DNA of 42,092 nucleotides from positions 1 through 42,092 of the forward strand of contig UQFY01000015.1 in the NCBI GenBank assembly GCA_900540385.1, read 5' to 3'. A model generated the notes under the pieces. That model made no database searches and had not been told where the DNA came from. It was given only the letters and a program-made list of their open reading frames with translations. Source of the DNA: an uncultured Mollicutes bacterium. Its GTDB lineage: Bacteria > Bacillota_I > Bacilli_A > RFN20 > CAG-826. Positions 33,449 to 42,066 of the stretch are shown here, piece by piece; the stretch's first letter is position 1, and the number at the start of each line of letters is the position of its first letter. A program made the translations under genes and the position numbers.

Positions 33449-34114
33449 CTATTTTATTTGCCAATCAATCTCTTTTAATTCGTTTTCTGACAAGTATTGA
33501 TTACATTGGCTAAAAAGATGTTTTCCGAACCATCCACCTTGGTTTGCGCTTAAAGGAGATGGGTGAGCCGCTTTCAAAACAAGATGCTTAGGATTTTTTA
33601 CTTTGCTTTCGTACTTTTTAGCAAAGCCACCCCAAAGCATATAAACAATCGGCTGATCAAGGCTTTCAATGTAATTAAGAACATCACTAATAAAGCGATC
33701 ATATTCAGGTCTCTTATGAGATAAAGGAACTCCTGCTCTTACGGTCAAATAAGCGTTTAATAACAAGACGCCTTGTTCCGCCCAAGGGGTGAGATCTCCG
33801 TTTTCAAAGTTCATAGGAACGTGAACGTCTTTTTCAATCTCTTTATAAATATTGATAAGAGAAGGTGGCAAAGGCATCCCTCTAGGGACAGAGAAGGACA
33901 TACCCATAGCTTGTCCTGGATTATGATAAGGATCCTGCCCAATAATAACGACTTTTAAATCTTTTGGGGAGGTCAGTTTAAAAGCTTGAAAAACCATATC
34001 CCTTGGTGGATAGATCACGTTTTGCTGATATTCAGCATCAAGAAATCTTTTTAAACTTTTTGCGTATTCTTCAGAATGAATCTTCTCGAAGAGTTCTTTC
34101 CAATCTTGAATCAT
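33449..34114 (-). CDS. ung: Uracil-DNA glycosylase
   Basis: Ung removes uracil from DNA to start base-excision repair. The 221-residue family 1 enzyme has the catalytic GQDPYHNPGQAMG, the Pro-rich loop PLPPSLINIYKE, LLLNAYLTV, and the leucine loop HPSPLSA. The ATG at 34114 matches the family N-terminus and lies exactly six bases after TATAAT (34121-34126), so the mRNA may be leaderless. An ATG at 34147 would lie upstream of that -10. Confidence 0.95.
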   Translation of the reverse strand: MIQDWKELFEKIHSEEYAKSLKRFLDAEYQQNVIYPPRDMVFQAFKLTSPKDLKVVIIGQDPYHNPGQAMGMSFSVPRGMPLPPSLINIYKEIEKDVHVPMNFENGDLTPWAEQGVLLLNAYLTVRAGVPLSHKRPEYDRFISDVLNYIESLDQPIVYMLWGGFAKKYESKVKNPKHLVLKAAHPSPLSANQGGWFGKHLFSQCNQYLSENELKEIDWQIK

Positions 34115-34120
34115 GAAATC

Positions 34121-34126
34121 ATTATA
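34121..34126 (-). promoter_or_regulatory. Consensus -10 of ung, leaderless arrangement
   Basis: TATAAT on the minus strand is followed by six bases and then the ung ATG. No -35 consensus is seen at 16-18 bp and no Shine-Dalgarno sequence exists. The rest of the 34148-34322 gap is AT-rich with no feature that I can name. Confidence 0.5.
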
Positions 34127-34322
34127 AGCGAAAGAAGATTCTTTCACTGCACATTTTGTAAGGCTAAAGCATCATTGAAAAACAAAATTTCTAATAAATC
34201 CTTAGCAAAAACCAAATATTTTCTGACATTATCAAAACCATTTTCTGTTTTTACTCAGGAAAAATATCTATCGATAAATCGTTAATTTATTAATTCTCAT
34301 GCTAGAGAGAACTTTTTTGCTC

Positions 34323-34349
34323 TATAATCTAGTCGCTTACTATGTAAGC
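34323..34349 (+). promoter_or_regulatory. Enolase promoter -10 and 5'-terminal hairpin
   Basis: TATAAT (34323-34328) is the likely -10; the -35 is weak. Seven bases on, where transcription should begin, GCTTAC/GTAAGC (34335-34340 with 34344-34349) can form a 6-bp stem at the extreme 5' end of the mRNA, a known stabilising arrangement in Bacillota. Confidence 0.45.
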
Positions 34350-34386
34350 ATGTTTAAAAATCGAATAAAAAGGAGAAGAAAAGAAC

Positions 34387-35718
34387 ATGCCATTCATTGA
34401 ATCGATCCATGCCCGCCAAATCATTGACTCTCGTGGAAATCCTACCATTGAGGTTGATGTCCTCACAGAAAGCGGTGCTTTCGGAAGAGCAGCTGTTCCT
34501 AGTGGTGCTTCCACTGGCGAAAGAGAAGCCCTTGAGCTTCGTGACGGAGACAAAAATGCCTTCGGCGGAAAAGGCGTTTTAAAAGCAGTTGAAAACGTCA
34601 ACAAAATCATCGAACCAGAATTGCTCGGTATGAGCGTTTTAGACCAAGTCGCTATCGACGAGGCCATGATTGCCCTTGATGGCACTGCCACAAAGAGCAA
34701 ATTAGGTGCAAACGCTATGTTAGGCGTTTCCCTTGCTGTTGCTAAAGCTGCCGCTGATTATGTCGGCCTTCCACTTTATCGTTATCTCGGTGGACCAAAT
34801 GCCAAACAACTTCCTGTCCCAATGATGAACGTCATCAATGGCGGCAAACACGCTGATTCCTGCGTCGACTTCCAAGAATATATGATTATGCCAGTCGGTG
34901 CTAATTCCCTTTCCCAAGCCATCCAAATGGGTGCTGAAACCTTTGCTGCTTTAAGAGCGATCTTAAAGAAGAGAGGCGATATCACTGCAGTTGGTGATGA
35001 AGGCGGATTTGCTCCTAATGGTTTAAAGAGCAATGAAGAACCTCTTGAAGTATTAGTCGAAGCCATCAAAGCTGCCGGTTATCTCCCAGGCAAAGATATT
35101 TGCTTAGGTATGGACCTTGCTTCCTCTGAATTCTATGATGACAAGACTGGCATCTATGATTTAAAGAGATCTGGCCAAGGCAAGAAGACCTCTGCTGAAA
35201 TGGTCGCCATGTTGGAAGATTTCGTTGAGAAATATCCATTAATCACCATTGAAGATGGTTTAAGCGAGAATGACTGGGAAGGTTGGAAACTCCTTACCGA
35301 AAAGCTCGGAAAGAAAGTTCAACTCGTTGGTGATGATCTCTTTGTTACCAACAAACTCTATGTCAAGAAAGGCATCCAACTTGGCTGCTCCAACTCTGTT
35401 TTGATCAAGGTCAACCAAATCGGCACCTTAACCGAAACCCTTGATACTTGCCAAGAAGCTATGAGAAATGGCTGGACTTGTGTTGTCTCTCACCGTTCTG
35501 GTGAAACCGAAGACACCACCATCGCTGACCTCGTTGTCGGTTTGAATGCTGGCCAAATCAAGACTGGTTCTATGAGCCGTACTGATCGTATTGCCAAATA
35601 TAACCAACTCTTAAGAATCGAAGAAGAACTTGGTGCAACCGCTCAATATCCAGGATTAGATGCTTTCTACAACCTCTCTCCTGAAGCAAAAGCTCGTTTC
35701 GCCAAATTTGCTAAATAA
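34387..35718 (+). CDS. eno: Enolase
   Basis: Enolase converts 2-phosphoglycerate to phosphoenolpyruvate. The 443-residue protein shows SGASTGEREALELRDGD, the catalytic and Mg-binding blocks FQEYMIMPVGA, VGDEGGFAPN, ITIEDGLSENDW and GDDLFVTN, and SHRSGETEDTTIADL. AAAGGAG lies about 10 bases before the ATG. Codon choice is noticeably C-rich at third positions compared with neighbouring genes (AAC, ATC, CTC), as expected for high expression. It has its own promoter and terminator. Confidence 0.98.
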   Translation: MPFIESIHARQIIDSRGNPTIEVDVLTESGAFGRAAVPSGASTGEREALELRDGDKNAFGGKGVLKAVENVNKIIEPELLGMSVLDQVAIDEAMIALDGTATKSKLGANAMLGVSLAVAKAAADYVGLPLYRYLGGPNAKQLPVPMMNVINGGKHADSCVDFQEYMIMPVGANSLSQAIQMGAETFAALRAILKKRGDITAVGDEGGFAPNGLKSNEEPLEVLVEAIKAAGYLPGKDICLGMDLASSEFYDDKTGIYDLKRSGQGKKTSAEMVAMLEDFVEKYPLITIEDGLSENDWEGWKLLTEKLGKKVQLVGDDLFVTNKLYVKKGIQLGCSNSVLIKVNQIGTLTETLDTCQEAMRNGWTCVVSHRSGETEDTTIADLVVGLNAGQIKTGSMSRTDRIAKYNQLLRIEEELGATAQYPGLDAFYNLSPEAKARFAKFAK

Positions 35719-35733
35719 GCTTTCTTAGGAATT

Positions 35734-35770
35734 AAAAGGTCGCGACTTAACGCCGTGACCTTTTTTCTTT
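35734..35770 (+). terminator. Enolase terminator
   Basis: AAAAGGTC (35734-35741) pairs with GACCTTTT (35757-35764), with more pairing inside the loop, followed by a T-run. From here to 36015 the DNA is AT-rich and I see nothing in it. Confidence 0.85.
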
Positions 35771-36015
35771 CCCCTATTACTTTTTTCAATAATTTGGATG
35801 CAAAACAGAAAAGTCTAAATTATTTTCACTAAAGAAATCCTTTGTGCCTTCGAAACTAAGAACAAGAATAAGATTAAAAAGATCCCAACTGTCTTCCTTT
35901 GTTAAATAGATAAAAACATAGATAATTTCTTGCTAAATAAAGACTCCGTGTCCAGAAGTATAAAAAGCCTACTTAATTATTTACATTTTCCTTACCTAAT
36001 TTTTATAAAAAGGAC

Positions 36016-36043
36016 TTGCAAATGTTAAAAGCGTCCCTATAAT
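36016..36043 (+). promoter_or_regulatory. Strong promoter of the RNA before lacZ
   Basis: TTGCAA (36016-36021) and a perfect TATAAT (36038-36043) are 16 bp apart, one of the best promoters in the window. Transcription should start near 36050. There is no open reading frame of note before the terminator at 36173. Confidence 0.7.
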
Positions 36044-36049
36044 AATGTC

Positions 36050-36198
36050 ACAGGAACAGAAATGGACCTCCCTACCGTAAAGATAGTTGGGATAGTTTGG
36101 GGTCCGTCATATGCCTACAGTCAATGCCTCGTCGCGAAAGTTTAACGGGGCAAGACGAAACAAGCACTTAGCAAGATGTCCTCGTAGACATCTTTTTT
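36050..36198 (+). ncRNA. Candidate structured RNA or leader upstream of lacZ, unclassified
   Basis: About 150 nt lie between a strong promoter and an intrinsic terminator. Hairpin 1 pairs 36064-36068 with 36101-36105 and 36069-36072 with 36089-36092. Hairpin 2 pairs 36126-36132 with 36145-36151 and is enclosed by 36105-36108 with 36154-36157. A copy of TGCC at 36112-36115 could compete with 36125-36128 for the same GGGGCA, so two folds are possible. The terminator follows, then the lacZ ribosome-binding site, with no second promoter. It may be a cis-acting leader controlling lacZ or an independent small RNA. It does not match tmRNA, SRP RNA, RNase P RNA, 6S RNA or the common riboswitch cores I know. 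Confidence 0.55.
36173..36198 (+). terminator. Terminator between the RNA and lacZ
   Basis: AAGATGTC (36173-36180) and GACATCTT (36187-36194) form a perfect 8-bp stem with a six-base loop, ending in a T-run. It lies 56 nt before the lacZ ATG. Confidence 0.85.
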
Positions 36199-36254
36199 CT
36201 TTCTTCTTTGCATTCCCTTTCCATTTCTAAGAGAATTAACTAGAGGAAATACAT

Positions 36255-39158
36255 ATGGATCCATTGAATTTATCTTATTTAAGTAATCCTGAGGTGGTTG
36301 GAGTAAATCTTTTAGAAGAGCATTCCTCCCACCATTTTTTTATTGAGGGAAAAGAACCGATTCTTTCTTTAAATGGGGAATGGGATTTTTATCGTTCAGA
36401 AGGTTGGGTTGATGAACTTCTTGATTACAAGACGCTTGCATTCAGAAAAGTGAACGTTCCAAATTCTGCTGAAATTGAGGTTCCTGAAGATCTTATTTAT
36501 ACAAACGTGGACTATCCTTGGGAAGGGAAAGAAAAGCTAAATCCCGGTGAGATAAATCTCCTACACGATCCTGTGAATATTTATCGAAAGAAATTCACCC
36601 TTCCAAAAAAATTCAAAGGGAAAGAATATCGATTACGCCTAGATGGTTTTGAAACGGCAATATATGTATTTTTAAATGGTCATTTTGTTGGCTATTCCAC
36701 AAGACTGTATGTGGATTCAGAGTTCGATTTAACGCCTTATTTAGAAGATGAAAATGAATTGGTGATCTACAATTTCCGTTTTTCTTCCTCATCATGGATT
36801 TTAGATCAAGACTTCTGGAAGTTATCCGGAATATTCCGTGATGTTTCTATCGTAGCAATTCCTGAAACTCACCTTGAAGACATAGATGTTAAAACCGACC
36901 TTATCCATGGTTTTAAAGACGGCAACATCTCTATTCAAGGAAGAGTATCACAAGATTGTTTAGCTCAAATTTCACTTTGTAAGGGTGATAAGACGTATTT
37001 CAATGAGGAGATTCTTGTAAAGAGCCCGTCCTTCTCCTTCTATAAGGAAATTAAAAACATCCTCCCTTGGTCCGCAGAACATCCAAATTTATATTGGTTA
37101 ACCATTACTTTAAAAAATGGTGATCAAGAAGAAACTTCATCTACGGAAATTGGTTTTTCTCATCAAGAAATCATACACGGGTCCGGTATGTGGAACGGAA
37201 AGCCTTTATTAATCAAAGGGGTGAACCGTCATGAAATCAGTCATAGACACGGCCATCACGTTCCTTATGAAGATCTCATTTTCGACCTTGAATTATTAAA
37301 GAAAAACAACGTTAATGCCATAAGAACATCCCATTATCCTAACGATAAGAAGTTCTATGAACTAGCAAACAGGATGGGTTTCTATGTTATGGATGAATGC
37401 TGCATTGAATCCCATTCTAGAGTTCAAGGAGCAAATGGAGATAAGAGGCAGTATCTTCCTGGTTCTAATCCTAAATGGGAAAAGATTGTTCTTGATCGCG
37501 CCTCTTCTATGTATGAAAGAGACAAAAATAACGTTTGTATTTTCTCTTGGAGTTTAGGAAATGAATCCGGAGGCGGAGAAAACATCAAAAAGCTTTCCAA
37601 CTATTTTCAAAGCAAAGACAAGAAACGTTGGATTCATTACGAACCCGAACAAGCCGACTCTGACTTAAGCGATTACGTAAGCATGAAATCATTCATGTAT
37701 TTGCCACCTGAAAAGTTGGAGGCTTACCTTAAAGAGCATCCAGATAAACCTGTTTTAGAATGTGAATATGAACATGCAATGGGGAATTCTTTGGGGAATT
37801 TCGATGAATACATGTACCTATTTAGACAACATCCGAATGCGTTAGGCGGTTTCATTTGGGATTATATTGACCAAGGAATAGATGTAGAGGGGAAGCTTCG
37901 CTATGGAGGAGATTCAAATGACGTTCCAAATGATTTGAACTTCAATTGCAATGGCATTTTATTCTCCGATAGAAAAGAAGCAAAACGTTCCTCCAAACTA
38001 AGAACCGTAAATGTGATGTATTCTCCATTACAAATTCATTTTGAAAATGCAGAAGCAACTTTTGCTTTAGATCCAAACCATTCCTATAAAGATTTTTCTT
38101 TGTTCTTAGAAGATTTAGTAAATGGCAAAAAGGTCAAAGAAACAAAGATTCCTTGGAAGGGCGAAGAAAGACTTACTTTGCCTTATGAAGAGTTAGAAAA
38201 TGAACACACAAGAAGAATCAGAATTAAGAACAAATTAAATCAATCTGAGGTTATTTTTGACGAGAAGAGGGCTTTCTCTTATCAACCAAGTGAAGAGAGA
38301 AAACCTATGGAATTCATTGATTCTTATCGTTATTTCTCATTAAAAGATGAGGGTTTTGCATTCGTTTTTTCAAAATCTGGTTTAATTAGTGGCCTTGTAG
38401 GAATAGAAATAAACGGCAAGGAAATCCTTGCTTCACAAGTCCGTCCAACCTTCTATCGCCCTATTAGCGATAATGACCGTGGAAATCTTTTTGCGCTTTA
38501 TTCTTCTATCTATATGGGAATCTCCAAATGGAACGCTCCCTTCCAAGTTAAACAAGATGGTCAAAAAGTAATCTTCACTTATATGGTTGGAGGATTTGGC
38601 GCAACAGCGGAAGTTATCTATGAATTAAAAGAAGGCCGTTATCTTGATGTAGAGATTCGTTATCATGGTGTTAAAGGAATGCCTTCCTTACCCGCTTTCG
38701 GTCTCGATTTCCCTCTTAAAAAAGAATACTCATCCTTTGATTATTATGCTTTGGGCCCACTTGATTCTTATCCTGACCGCTTGGCTGGAGAGAATTTAGG
38801 TTTCTATTCTTCTGAGGTTTCAAAAGAGCTTCTTCCTTATTCCATCCCTCAAGAATGTGGCAACCATGAGGGGGCAAGGTTTGTTGAAGTGCCAATTGAC
38901 GAGACCCATGTATTAGTTTTCGAAGGAATCGATCGTCCTTTCTCTTTCAAATATCTTCCAAACGATGAATTTGAGATAGACAATGCGATGCATACGGATG
39001 AGCTTCCTCTCACAAGAAAAAATCATCTCACGATTTACGCGGCAATGCGTGGTATCGGAGGAGATGATTCCTGGGGTGCGAAAGTACACTCTCAATATGA
39101 ACTTGATGGAGAGAAAGAGTATTCTCTCAAATTTAGAATTTCTTTAAAAACCAGATAG
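36255..39158 (+). CDS. lacZ: Beta-galactosidase, glycoside hydrolase family 2 (LacZ type)
   Basis: The 967-residue enzyme has the five-domain LacZ layout: sugar-binding jelly roll, Ig-like domain, TIM barrel, second Ig-like domain and the C-terminal beta-sandwich. The acid/base is Glu437 in SWSLGNESGGG and the nucleophile is Glu504 in LECEYEHAMGNS. GVNRHEISHRHGHHVP and RTSHYPND line the active site. There is no signal peptide, so it is cytoplasmic and needs a sugar importer not seen here. AGAGGA lies eight bases upstream. No own promoter is visible, so expression probably reads through from the RNA at 36050. It converges on the next gene with three bases between the stops. Confidence 0.95.
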   Translation: MDPLNLSYLSNPEVVGVNLLEEHSSHHFFIEGKEPILSLNGEWDFYRSEGWVDELLDYKTLAFRKVNVPNSAEIEVPEDLIYTNVDYPWEGKEKLNPGEINLLHDPVNIYRKKFTLPKKFKGKEYRLRLDGFETAIYVFLNGHFVGYSTRLYVDSEFDLTPYLEDENELVIYNFRFSSSSWILDQDFWKLSGIFRDVSIVAIPETHLEDIDVKTDLIHGFKDGNISIQGRVSQDCLAQISLCKGDKTYFNEEILVKSPSFSFYKEIKNILPWSAEHPNLYWLTITLKNGDQEETSSTEIGFSHQEIIHGSGMWNGKPLLIKGVNRHEISHRHGHHVPYEDLIFDLELLKKNNVNAIRTSHYPNDKKFYELANRMGFYVMDECCIESHSRVQGANGDKRQYLPGSNPKWEKIVLDRASSMYERDKNNVCIFSWSLGNESGGGENIKKLSNYFQSKDKKRWIHYEPEQADSDLSDYVSMKSFMYLPPEKLEAYLKEHPDKPVLECEYEHAMGNSLGNFDEYMYLFRQHPNALGGFIWDYIDQGIDVEGKLRYGGDSNDVPNDLNFNCNGILFSDRKEAKRSSKLRTVNVMYSPLQIHFENAEATFALDPNHSYKDFSLFLEDLVNGKKVKETKIPWKGEERLTLPYEELENEHTRRIRIKNKLNQSEVIFDEKRAFSYQPSEERKPMEFIDSYRYFSLKDEGFAFVFSKSGLISGLVGIEINGKEILASQVRPTFYRPISDNDRGNLFALYSSIYMGISKWNAPFQVKQDGQKVIFTYMVGGFGATAEVIYELKEGRYLDVEIRYHGVKGMPSLPAFGLDFPLKKEYSSFDYYALGPLDSYPDRLAGENLGFYSSEVSKELLPYSIPQECGNHEGARFVEVPIDETHVLVFEGIDRPFSFKYLPNDEFEIDNAMHTDELPLTRKNHLTIYAAMRGIGGDDSWGAKVHSQYELDGEKEYSLKFRISLKTR

Positions 39159-39161
39159 TTT

Positions 39162-41939
39162 TTATTCACTACGCAAAGCTTCAACTGGATCTTGTCTTGC
39201 AGCAGCCTGAGCTGGAATAATGCCTGCAATCATCGTTAAGAGAATGCTGATTGATAGAATAATTAAAGCGGAATACCAATTTAGATTGGCAATCATTCCT
39301 AAAGAATACTTTACCCCTACCGTCAAATTCAAAATGATTTCAATGAAGTAGGTTACAAGAAGACCGAATGCACCAGAGAAAGCACCAATGATAAGCGTTT
39401 CGGCATTGAATAAATGGGAGACGTCTTTCTTTCTTCCGCCCAAAGAACGAATTACGCCTATCTCTTTAATCCTTTCCATGACGGAAACATAAGTAATGAT
39501 TCCAATCATAACGGTAGAAACAACAAGTGATAAGGAAGTGAAACAAATCAAAGCAATAGTGACAATGTTTACCACTCCATTGATCATAGCAATAATAAGA
39601 GAAATATCATCGGTGTATTTGATTTCTGTTCGGTCAGCTTTTGCTAGTGTTTTGCCAGTAGACAAAGTAATATCGCCGTCTTTGACCCATTGATCAAGAT
39701 AGTTTGTGACTTTGTATTTGTCTTTGAAGTTATTTGGATAGATTTTAATCACGCCTGGAATGTCATTTCCACCAACTTCACGAACAGAAAGAAGAGCGCT
39801 CTTAGCTAATTTTGCTCCACCCGAAGAACCTCCGCCGATCATTCCCAATAAATTTGCAAGAGAGCTTGTAGAGCCAACCAAACCCGTTCCCTGATAGGTT
39901 TCGATATCTTGGGAATGAAGACCATCTGGGAAATCCACATCATACATAAAGCCAATTCCCGATACCAATTCAACGCCATTATAGTCAATAACTGCTGAGG
40001 TGAAACCGGAAGCGTTTTTATTTTTCGTAACATAATCTTTCACGAAAGAAGCAACGGAAGAATTTAAATTATCCTTAAGATATTTATTTGCAAAAGCTTG
40101 AGTGTAATACAATCCCGATCCCATAGAGCCGTATTGCATATTCTCTTTTGGAGCTAGAATACCCACCACTTTCATCTTTGTGCCATTCGCTAAATTGCCC
40201 TTATCGATGAAGGAATAGTTATAGGCTTGAAGGGCTAGAGGGTCATTTGTCTTACCTGGATCATAAGAACTATTTTTCTGATAAACAGAATCATTTGGAT
40301 AATAGTAATAATCTTGATTCAAGAGATCATCAATCGTAAAAGATTGTTGTTTCTCCCATAATTCTTTATCCATTTTGTCTTCTTGCTTAGAGAAGTGATA
40401 GATAGCGTTGGCGAATTCATCTTGCCCATAATACCCAAGCAAAGTTAAAACGAATTCCGTTAATTGGTTTCGGTGATTCAAAACAATCATCATTTCGTCT
40501 TCCTCTGTGGCGTATTTTCCTTTGACAACATCGTATTGCGAAAAAACATAATCTTCATTTGGAAGCGCCTGATTTACAGCATTTGTGTAGTTATCTACCA
40601 TAGAGGAATAAGAGGCGTATTCCCCTCCATTGATGTTTTCAAGAATGGTTGAGCAAACAGCAGTAATCCCTGAAATGGAATAACGTTGCTTAGCCAATTC
40701 TTCCTCGGTATAACCATTCAAATGAATATTGGAATGGACATAAAGATTGTTTTTCAAATCAAAACCATATTCCATCCCTAATGCAGCATAATAGTCTTCT
40801 GGCATATCTTTGATGAATTGGACATAATCTTCATTAATATCGTTTTTTAATGTCGCATTGTTCATCGTGGATGAAGTTTTAATTAAGCTTTCCGTAATAA
40901 ATTGGACGTCGATTTTTCCATCTTTCCAAGAATGACGAACAATTTCTCCTTGTTGTGCACTTGTAGTAGAGGAAAGCAAAGAGGAAAGATCTAAGGCGTT
41001 CTCAGAGACTTCTATTGGGTATCCCGAAAGCATGTCATCTTGCATGTTTGTGATATAACCTGTAACACCTTGAGAAACAGCTAAAACAGCAGAAACTCCA
41101 ACAATGCCAATCGAGGAAGCAACAACGATTAAAGAGGTTCTTTTCGCTTTCGAAAGAAGGTTCTTTGCTGAAAGTTTAAAGGCTGTCCACCAAGACATCT
41201 TTGCCTTCTCTTTTTCTTCTTCGTTAGCTACCTGTCCCCGCTCTTTTTCCTCTTCTTCGAAAGAATATGGGTTGGTATCTCCCACCACTTTTCCATCTAA
41301 AAGATTGATGATTCTTGTAGAATATTTCTCCGCAAGATCCGGATTATGAGTAACCATAATAACCAATTTCTCTTTGGAAATTTCTTTAATCAAATCCATG
41401 ATTTGAACGGAGGTTTTAGAATCAAGAGCGCCAGTAGGTTCATCGGCTAATAAGATGTCTGGTTTATTTACTAAAGCTCTAGCAATCGCGACTCTTTGGC
41501 ACTGCCCGCCTGAAAGTTCACTTGGCTTCTTGCTATACATATCTTTCAAGCCAACTTTGTCCAAAGCGTCTTTAGCAAGTTTCACTCTTTCTTCTTTAGA
41601 GACTCCGCTAATGGTTAAAGCAAGTTCTACGTTCTCTAAAATATTTTCGTGAGGAATTAAATTGTAGGCTTGAAAAACGAAACCGATTTTATGATTACGG
41701 TAAACATCCCAATCATGGTCTTTGAACTCTTTCGTTGAACGACCGTCGATAACCAAATCTCCGTTTGTGTAGTGATCTAATCCTCCGATAATGTTTAAGG
41801 TTGTTGTTTTTCCGCATCCTGAAGGGCCAAGAATAGAAACGAATTCGTTTTTACGAAAAGCCAAAGATATCCCTTTGAGGGCTTCTACTTTCATTTGTTT
41901 TGTTTGGTAGATTTTAGTAATTTTATCCAGTTTTAACAT
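39162..41939 (-). CDS. MacB-like ABC transporter, ATPase fused to FtsX-type permease
   Basis: The 925-residue protein joins a LolD/MacB-type ATPase to a permease. The ATPase (about 1-230) has Walker A GPSGCGKTT, signature LSGGQCQRVA and Walker B LLADEPTGALD. A first membrane helix lies near 270-290, then an extracellular domain of roughly 500 residues rich in Tyr, Asn and Ser. Three helices of the FtsX domain close the protein, ending in the family-typical AGIIPAQAAARQDPVEALRSE-like tail. Relatives export peptides or antibiotics or sense cell-wall stress. AAGGGGG six bases upstream selects ATG 41939 over one 66 bases further out. No two-component genes are in the window. Confidence 0.9.
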   Translation of the reverse strand: MLKLDKITKIYQTKQMKVEALKGISLAFRKNEFVSILGPSGCGKTTTLNIIGGLDHYTNGDLVIDGRSTKEFKDHDWDVYRNHKIGFVFQAYNLIPHENILENVELALTISGVSKEERVKLAKDALDKVGLKDMYSKKPSELSGGQCQRVAIARALVNKPDILLADEPTGALDSKTSVQIMDLIKEISKEKLVIMVTHNPDLAEKYSTRIINLLDGKVVGDTNPYSFEEEEKERGQVANEEEKEKAKMSWWTAFKLSAKNLLSKAKRTSLIVVASSIGIVGVSAVLAVSQGVTGYITNMQDDMLSGYPIEVSENALDLSSLLSSTTSAQQGEIVRHSWKDGKIDVQFITESLIKTSSTMNNATLKNDINEDYVQFIKDMPEDYYAALGMEYGFDLKNNLYVHSNIHLNGYTEEELAKQRYSISGITAVCSTILENINGGEYASYSSMVDNYTNAVNQALPNEDYVFSQYDVVKGKYATEEDEMMIVLNHRNQLTEFVLTLLGYYGQDEFANAIYHFSKQEDKMDKELWEKQQSFTIDDLLNQDYYYYPNDSVYQKNSSYDPGKTNDPLALQAYNYSFIDKGNLANGTKMKVVGILAPKENMQYGSMGSGLYYTQAFANKYLKDNLNSSVASFVKDYVTKNKNASGFTSAVIDYNGVELVSGIGFMYDVDFPDGLHSQDIETYQGTGLVGSTSSLANLLGMIGGGSSGGAKLAKSALLSVREVGGNDIPGVIKIYPNNFKDKYKVTNYLDQWVKDGDITLSTGKTLAKADRTEIKYTDDISLIIAMINGVVNIVTIALICFTSLSLVVSTVMIGIITYVSVMERIKEIGVIRSLGGRKKDVSHLFNAETLIIGAFSGAFGLLVTYFIEIILNLTVGVKYSLGMIANLNWYSALIILSISILLTMIAGIIPAQAAARQDPVEALRSE

Positions 41940-42066
41940 ATTATTCCCCCTTCCTTTTTCTAAAGAAAAACGATGCGAAATACATTTAATCCCAATCTTT
42001 TTCAAAGGGCAAGAAATTTATCCTACACAATTCGTAGAAGAACAAAAGCGAAATGAATTTCGCATG

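Noticed and set aside
34329..34700. A minus-strand frame of 123 codons over the enolase start
   Set aside because: It is antisense to a well-supported gene and is Ser/Pro/Ala-rich in the way shadow frames are.
36050..36198. 6S RNA, tmRNA, SRP RNA or a T-box leader
   Set aside because: The two ends do not pair as in 6S RNA or tmRNA, there is no GGAAGGAAGCAGC-like SRP loop, and there is no T-box GGTGGTACCGCG element.
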